NCBI GenBank assembly: GCA_010014835.2
Contig: JAAAKB020037271.1
Coordinates: forward strand, 1 to 23,574
From: Apostichopus leukothele
Lineage: Eukaryota; Echinodermata; Holothuroidea; Aspidochirotida; Stichopodidae
Direction: 5' to 3'
Length of the DNA: 23,574 nucleotides
Made by a program: the position numbers and the translations under genes. Within the stretch, counting starts at the first letter, position 1. Every line of letters starts with the position of its first letter. The notes below the pieces were generated by a model. It worked only from the letters and a program-made list of their open reading frames with translations, was not told where the DNA came from and did not search any database. Of this stretch, positions 19,401 to 23,574 are shown piece after piece.

Positions 19401-20506
19401 TTAACGAAGGGACTCGCAACCGTACTATAGCGTCGACCAACATGAATGCTACAAGCAGCAGGGCACACACTATAGTCACCATCAACTTTGTACAGAAAGG
19501 AAAAAATGATGCCGGCCAGAATATGACAAAGACATCCATTATTAATTTAGTAGATTTGGCAGGAAGGTAATTACTAACTAATTAATTAATTAATTGATTT
19601 ACTTTAGGGTACTATGTCTCCCTGACCCTCTCTTTGCAATGCTCTCTCTGTCTCTCTCTGGGCATCAAGTAATATTGCAAGAACCTAAGTGTAAAACCTA
19701 AAATATCAGAGTACTTTAGACTTTGGCTAAGAATGCTTCGTTAGGTTATTTATTTTATTCTTTGTAGAGTTGGGGCAGGGGTGGACTGTGGTATCAATTG
19801 CAACTGGCTCAGTGATCCAGCCCAGCACTCTTTTTCCAAGCTAGTAACCCAGTGGTCTAATCTACTCCTGAGGGATGTGCTTGTACCAATAGACACTGCA
19901 TCTGTAGTGTTTTATACTGTATATTATTTTAAGCCCTGTTCTGTACGGACAAAGTGACCCTACATTTACAAAATGGGAAATTATCGTTAATTTTACTTTG
20001 TTTTAATTGTTGAACAGTGAAAGAGTAGACAGTACAGGAGCGACAGGGGATAGACTAAAAGAGGGCGCTGCCATCAATTTATCTCTGACATCTCTCGGTA
20101 ATGTCATTAAATCCTTGGCTGATGTCGGAGCAGGAAAGAAAGGCGTGATGAGTAAGTTTATTATTCAAGATCAATTAATTGAGTATGAAACTCGGATTAT
20201 GTCTTTCACAGCAGATTTTGTCTGAATACTACAGCTTGTTGGTTGTAGGATACTTAAATAGGTTCGTTTTGTTTTATTGCATTCCATATCCCTAGTATGT
20301 ACACTGTTGTTGGTTGTAGGATACTTAAAGGGGTTAGTTTGGTTTTATTGAATTCCATATTCCTAGTATGTACACTACTGTAGTAGAAATGAAGAGAAAG
20401 TACAATTTGTAATATATATCTACATGTACTTCCAGTTCCTTACAGAGATTCGAAACTCACCATGTTACTGAAGAATGCTTTGGGAGGGAATAGTAAGACC
20501 ATTATG
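16432..20506 (+). CDS. Kinesin-3 family motor, KIF28-like (8 exons, 3' end beyond window)
   Basis: Spliced gene covering 334 residues of the N-terminal kinesin motor domain. [10 protein letters not shown] opens the domain. The P-loop GQTGSGKS is at about residues 106-113, switch I NATSSRAH at about 226-233, switch II VDLAGSE at 261-267, and PYRDSKLT and LGGNSKT follow. The segment [13 protein letters not shown] is typical of the kinesin-3 branch that includes KIF28 and fungal Unc104/Kin-73-like motors. Kinesin-3 motors are ATP-driven, plus-end-directed transporters on microtubules. All catalytic residues are intact, so this looks functional; human KIF28 is a pseudogene. The last motor helix, neck and any FHA or cargo domain must lie to the right of 23574, after an intron of at least 3 kb. 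The family is certain, KIF28 assignment likely. Confidence 0.93.
16474..17108 (+). other. Minor-class (U12-type) AT-AC intron
   Basis: The intron begins ATATCCTTT, an exact U12 5' splice site of the AT-AC subtype, and ends TTTTAC. A perfect U12 branch-site consensus TTCCTTAAC lies at 17090-17098, 10 nt before the 3' splice site. No polypyrimidine tract is needed in this class. Removing it joins VRVRPF to NEREK, as in conserved kinesins. The rest of the 635-bp intron is unremarkable AT-rich DNA. Confidence 0.9.
17109..17303 (+). CDS. Kinesin exon 2
   Basis: 195 bp, phase 0-0, donor CAG|GTAGAG. It starts [15 protein letters not shown], restoring the conserved kinesin-3 string VRPFN-x-RE across the AT-AC intron, and includes [13 protein letters not shown], a KIF28/kinesin-3 signature. 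It ends YVDQ, directly before the helix leading to the P-loop. Confidence 0.93.
17556..17688 (+). CDS. Kinesin exon 3: P-loop
   Basis: Acceptor CTTATCTTTTGACAG and donor AAAG|GTAAGA; 133 bp, phase 0 in, phase 1 out. It encodes [19 protein letters not shown] followed by [11 protein letters not shown]. The nucleotide-binding P-loop is intact. Confidence 0.96.
18013..18025 (+). repeat. Poly-G run, 13 bases
   Basis: Homopolymer in the kinesin intron between exons 3 and 4; its length is likely polymorphic or uncertain in an assembly. Confidence 0.8.
18193..18281 (+). CDS. Kinesin exon 4
   Basis: Acceptor CTCATCTGATAG and donor CAG|GTATAA; 89 bp, phase 1 in, phase 0 out. It encodes [14 protein letters not shown] and a charged helix ending EEEYQ, matching the segment after the P-loop in kinesin-3 motors. 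Confidence 0.93.
18622..18739 (+). CDS. Kinesin exon 5
   Basis: Acceptor TTCCTGTTGTTAAG and donor TATG|GTATGT; 118 bp, phase 0 in, phase 1 out. It carries [19 protein letters not shown], the universal kinesin motif E-I-Y-N-E-x-[IV]-x-D-L-L, followed by a loop and HASKGFY. Confidence 0.95.
19347..19566 (+). CDS. Kinesin exon 6: switch I and start of switch II
   Basis: Acceptor TATCGTTTTCAG and donor GGAAG|GTAATT; 220 bp, phase 1 in, phase 2 out. It includes [18 protein letters not shown] (switch I) and ends [10 protein letters not shown], so switch II is split by the intron. Confidence 0.96.
20018..20151 (+). CDS. Kinesin exon 7: switch II and relay helix
   Basis: Acceptor TTGTTGAACAG and donor ATGA|GTAAGT; 134 bp, phase 2 in, phase 1 out. 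It completes DLAGSE and continues [34 protein letters not shown], the conserved relay helix region of kinesins. Confidence 0.96.
20238..20379. repeat. 71-bp tandem duplication, two copies
   Basis: Copies start at 20238 and 20309 with GTTGGTTGTAGGATACTTAA and end CTAGTATGTACACT. A handful of substitutions separate them. They lie in the kinesin intron just before exon 8 and contain no exon sequence. Confidence 0.9.
20436..20506 (+). CDS. Kinesin exon 8
   Basis: Acceptor CATGTACTTCCAG and donor ATG|GTGAGT; 71 bp, phase 1 in, phase 0 out. It encodes [18 protein letters not shown] and NSKTIM. The next expected motif, an E-T-L-S-T-L-R-[YF]-A string, is not found in the remaining 3 kb. Confidence 0.95.
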
Positions 20507-21408
20507 GTGAGTGGCTCATAAAGTTACAGTTAACGTACAAAGCAGTCATAAAGTATCCTCCAGTGAACATCGTTGAGAGATCTTACAAAGTTTTGAAAGC
20601 TTATAAAACTGTTAAGTAACTCTCAAAGTAAAAAGAAATATAGTAAACCATTTCATAGTTGGTAAGTTCACTATGGAGGATTTCAAAACTGTTTCCTGGA
20701 AGGGAAAACTTGACTGACAAGGAGATGAGATTTTAACAGTCCGTATAAATGTCTAGATTATGAAAGATATATTGTTATTAGTTTGATTGTGCTATTGTTT
20801 TAAGTGATTGTGTGATTAAAGAGGAAGGGGACATGAATAGATTAATTTTTAATACTATGAAAGTGACAAGTCTACCAATTCCATGATCATATATTGCATG
20901 GGATGAGTTGTTGCACAAAGATTTTCAAAGAAAGTTTTATAGAACTTTATATTCTCTTACATAAAAAGAGTGACTAATATTAAATTAATGGCTGTTCTTT
21001 ATGATGTGTAAGACATGATAAGAAAGAAAGGGGAAACAAGGTAATGAAAATGGATTATTAGATTTCGTTAAATGAACGTGTGAGGAAGCGTGAATGTATA
21101 AAACTGATATAATGACAAATTGATGAAACAGACGAATAGAAAACTGAATATTTTATAAGTATGCATTACGAATAATAAATAATATCAACAGCATTAATAT
21201 CTTTCTTTTCATTCAATCTTTATTTCATCATCAATTCATTTGTCATGTAATATAATGTATTGATATACAGTCTTTTAAGCCTTTACAGACTAAAAATGGG
21301 ACACCAACAAAAATTGTAAAATGACATATATGCAAATTAGATTCGGTTTAAGTATAGACTATCCAATTGTTGCATAAGGTTTTATTAAATGGCTTTATAT
21401 ATCCTTTC

Positions 21409-21472
21409 CCCCCTTTCAATTCCCCTCAATTTCAATCCCCCCCCTACAACAGCCCCCCCCCCCCCCCCCCCA
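21409..21472 (+). repeat. C-rich tract with long poly-C run
   Basis: Several C-runs culminating in a run of about 19 C at 21453-21471. The exact length in an assembly is doubtful. Complementary G-runs could form a quadruplex. Confidence 0.75.
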
Positions 21473-21510
21473 GCTCTCTTCCCATGACCAAGTAAGATTG
21501 CCGATTTCAG

Positions 21511-22042
21511 AAATAGATCATTGTCCGTCTTGTTTTGGGGTGACCTTTAGGAAGTTTTCTGATCTAGTATCAACTATTCTCTCTCATTTTTCATTTTTCA
21601 GTTCAATCTTTAGAAAATATCTGCATGCCTCTCTCCGTCAGGTTAACTATAATAACGCATAATTAAAGTGCTTGCTTAAACACCACGGAGAAGCGCGCTC
21701 TAAAAACCCTACCCACCTGACCCCATCAGAAAAAACCGCCCCTGCGTCTTTTTTTTTTCAGACTTCATCTCTCTATCCGAGTCATTACGTAAACATTACG
21801 TAATGAGATTCTTGGGTTGCAAAATAGATCATTATCGGGTTAGTCACTTGAGTGACCTTGAAGAAGATTTCAGATCTAGTATTTCTGTTCTCTATCATAT
21901 TCAATGTTATATTCCAATGTTTAAAAATAGCTGCATTTGGCTCCATCAAGTTTAAACTCGTTAGCTGTAAACCGCAAGATTAAATTGCTTTCTGATGATT
22001 CAATTCCCAAGAGAAACACGCTCTAACACCTACTTGACCTCG
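21511..22042. repeat. Diverged direct duplication, period about 311 bp
   Basis: Copy 1 (about 21511-21724) and copy 2 (about 21822-22042) share, in order, AAATAGATCATT, GATCTAGTAT, a CTGCAT block, a TTAAA block ending TGCTT, and CGCGCTCTAA/CACGCTCTAA followed by AC-CCTGAC/CTTGAC. Divergence is considerable, so the event is old. It lies in the 3' intron of the kinesin gene. No coding frame is shared. Confidence 0.65.
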
Positions 22043-22290
22043 ATGGTAAAGTATTGGGCGTTTATCGGTTCATTAAATCGTTTGATTAGTTTCCCATAGA
22101 TCTCATATTATTCACTAGATTACATTCAAAATGATTCATTTTATTTTATGTTTGAAGATTTTCAAGAGGAACTAATAAAAAGTCGTCATAAACTGATCAA
22201 TATTGGTAGCAATTTGTCCCAGTGGTGGACACGGTGTAACTATCAAGATCAAATTTCTTTTTCCCCGTAAATGATAGGAAATAAATAGGA

Positions 22291-22311
22291 AATATATATA
22301 TATATATATAT
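22291..22311. repeat. (AT)n microsatellite
   Basis: About ten AT dinucleotides, followed by more AT-rich sequence to about 22340. Confidence 0.9.
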
Positions 22312-22700
22312 TATAGTAATATAATAATATAATGATATAAGACAGCTTTCACGTCACTTGGTGCAGATAATTACTTCTTCCATTTTATCTTTCAAATCTT
22401 CATTAAATTTGTCATTATTACCGATCGGTGGATTTGATTATATTGAAAAGTCTGATAACGAATTAATTCAATTTTTTTGGCAGAATCGCATCAAAATCAA
22501 TCAACAGAATCCATAGGAGAATTAATGGCTACCCAAGCTAATTTCCGACAATTTGAAGATAATCACGAAAATGTCATAAATTTTAGTTCGTGATAGAGAA
22601 TCTTTGTCAAATCTGAAGTTTTTGATAGTCAATTCTGCATGGCTAATAACATCCCATGCAGTTTCAATTTAAAAAGAAGTTCACATAAAGTTAAGTATGT

Positions 22701-22725
22701 TTGTGTGTGTGTGTGTGTGCGTGCG
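22701..22725. repeat. (TG)n microsatellite
   Basis: About nine TG dinucleotides ending in GCGTGCG. Confidence 0.85.
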
Positions 22726-23483
22726 TTTTGCATTCTGACTGAGGACTTCACTGAGAAAAGTAAGAACAAAATCAAATTCTAATTTCCTCGTTGCCACATG
22801 TCAAATCTAGAAAACACGATCGCGTTTCCGGTCAATAAATTTCAATCATTCGAACAAAATGTATAACTTGAAAGAATGAACTTTTTGAAGGGTTTTTAAG
22901 TTCTAAGATCTCACTGAGTAGAGTGAGTATCTTTATGATTCGCATTCGTATACCAACACAATCCTCATCCATTAAAAGAAGTCTGTTTGTAGCTGACTTT
23001 TGGGACGTCCAATTCAAATATGTATTTGTACTATGCTGTGTGTACTATGTGTTCTCCGAAATCTCCACTGTGTTTCTTTTGTGTCATGAAACTAATTTTA
23101 TGATAATGAAATGAATTGTATTGCTGTTCGAGCCATAAGATCTTCACCATCACATTCAAAGGACCAAGGCAATGAAATGGTGTCTTTAGTTTGCTTTGAA
23201 CATAGATCCTCCCCTCCCCTCCATTAAAAAAGAGACCCGACTCGACCTCGCTCTTCTACCCTTTTAACGGAAAAATAAACAGCAGGCATTATTTCCTAAT
23301 TGAGATAAATTTCCTTCAAAGATTTGATTGTGATTAAGGTTATTGCATGACTTGTCAATAACAACAAGAAAACAGAAAAGAAAACAAAATTGAAAACAGA
23401 AACCAAAACCAAACGGCACTAAACATCGTTCATATTTTATAAGGTACCATGATACATAAGGGATATTATTCCTCCCACATAAG

Positions 23484-23574
23484 GAGCCCTCCACCCCGTC
23501 CCCCTCCCCCTCCCCCCCCGCCCCCGCCCCCCCCTTTCCCCGCCCTACCTTTGTCTCTCTCCACCTTCCCGGTA
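23484..23574 (+). repeat. C-rich low-complexity tract at window edge
   Basis: Dense C-runs separated by T, G or A. The minus strand is correspondingly G-rich with quadruplex potential. The tract runs to near the window edge and may coincide with an assembly-difficult region. Confidence 0.75.

Larger units (their letters stand above)
17304..20435. other. Kinesin introns 2-7
   Basis: Six GT-AG introns of about 250-610 bp. Apart from the poly-G run near 18013, a short AAT-rich stretch near 17380 and the 71-bp duplication in the last one, I see no features in them. Confidence 0.75.
20507..23574. other. Long 3' kinesin intron (continues past window)
   Basis: No sequence encoding the expected next motor segment was found on the plus strand, so the intron is at least 3.07 kb. 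It holds the roughly 311-bp duplication, a pair of TTACGTAA palindromes, microsatellites and C-rich tracts. The imperfect inverted words TGACAAATTGATGA (about 21115) and TCATCAATTCATTTGTCA (about 21228) hint at a decayed hairpin or small element. Confidence 0.6.

Noticed and set aside
23264-23494. 76-codon minus-strand frame near the right edge
   Set aside because: It includes a Phe/Cys-rich run arising from an A/C-rich low-complexity stretch, with no homology.
1-23574. CRISPR arrays, tRNA/rRNA genes, bacterial operons
   Set aside because: Checked by eye: the repeats are contiguous minisatellites without unique spacers, no cloverleaf or rRNA core was recognised, and the gene structure is spliced and eukaryotic.

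Overview
This is eukaryotic (metazoan) genomic DNA: AT-rich, with no bacterial-style operons, and with two spliced genes transcribed away from each other. The gene families, the short conserved exons in roughly 0.2-1.3 kb introns, the abundant minisatellites and a CR1/L2-like LINE tail suggest an invertebrate deuterostome. An echinoderm is my guess, but no sequence here settles the species.

Minus strand, 13123 down to 756 (continuing past the left edge, or ending in an exon I could not fix): a chromatin-reader gene. I reconstructed 13 exons whose splice phases all agree. They encode about 757 residues: a basic N-terminus, a tandemly duplicated 49-residue segment (two symmetric exons), a CW zinc finger, a PWWP domain, a Lys/Arg-rich linker, a complete ARID DNA-binding domain split over three exons, and a Ser/Gly/Tyr/Pro-rich tail with a diverged internal repeat. 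CW+PWWP is the ZCWPW1/2 arrangement. The added ARID makes a CW-PWWP-ARID protein for which I know no named vertebrate counterpart.

Plus strand, 16432 to 20506 (continuing past the right edge): the motor domain of a kinesin-3 family protein, closest in motifs to KIF28 (the human locus is a pseudogene). Eight exons give 334 residues, from the start codon through P-loop, switch I and switch II to the end of motor helix alpha-5. The first intron is a textbook minor-class (U12) AT-AC intron.

Between the two start codons lie about 3.3 kb of intergenic DNA (13124-16431). It holds a GC-rich patch, a family of roughly 145-bp diverged repeats with nuclear-receptor-like AGGTCA motifs, and no gene I can defend. 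The last 3 kb (20507-23574) read as a long kinesin intron with a 71-bp tandem duplication, a diverged roughly 311-bp duplication, and microsatellite and homopolymer tracts.

The strongest points for a second look are the CW-PWWP-ARID architecture, the in-frame duplicated exon, a minisatellite whose unit includes the 3' end of a coding PWWP exon and its splice donor, and the AT-AC intron splitting the first conserved kinesin motif.
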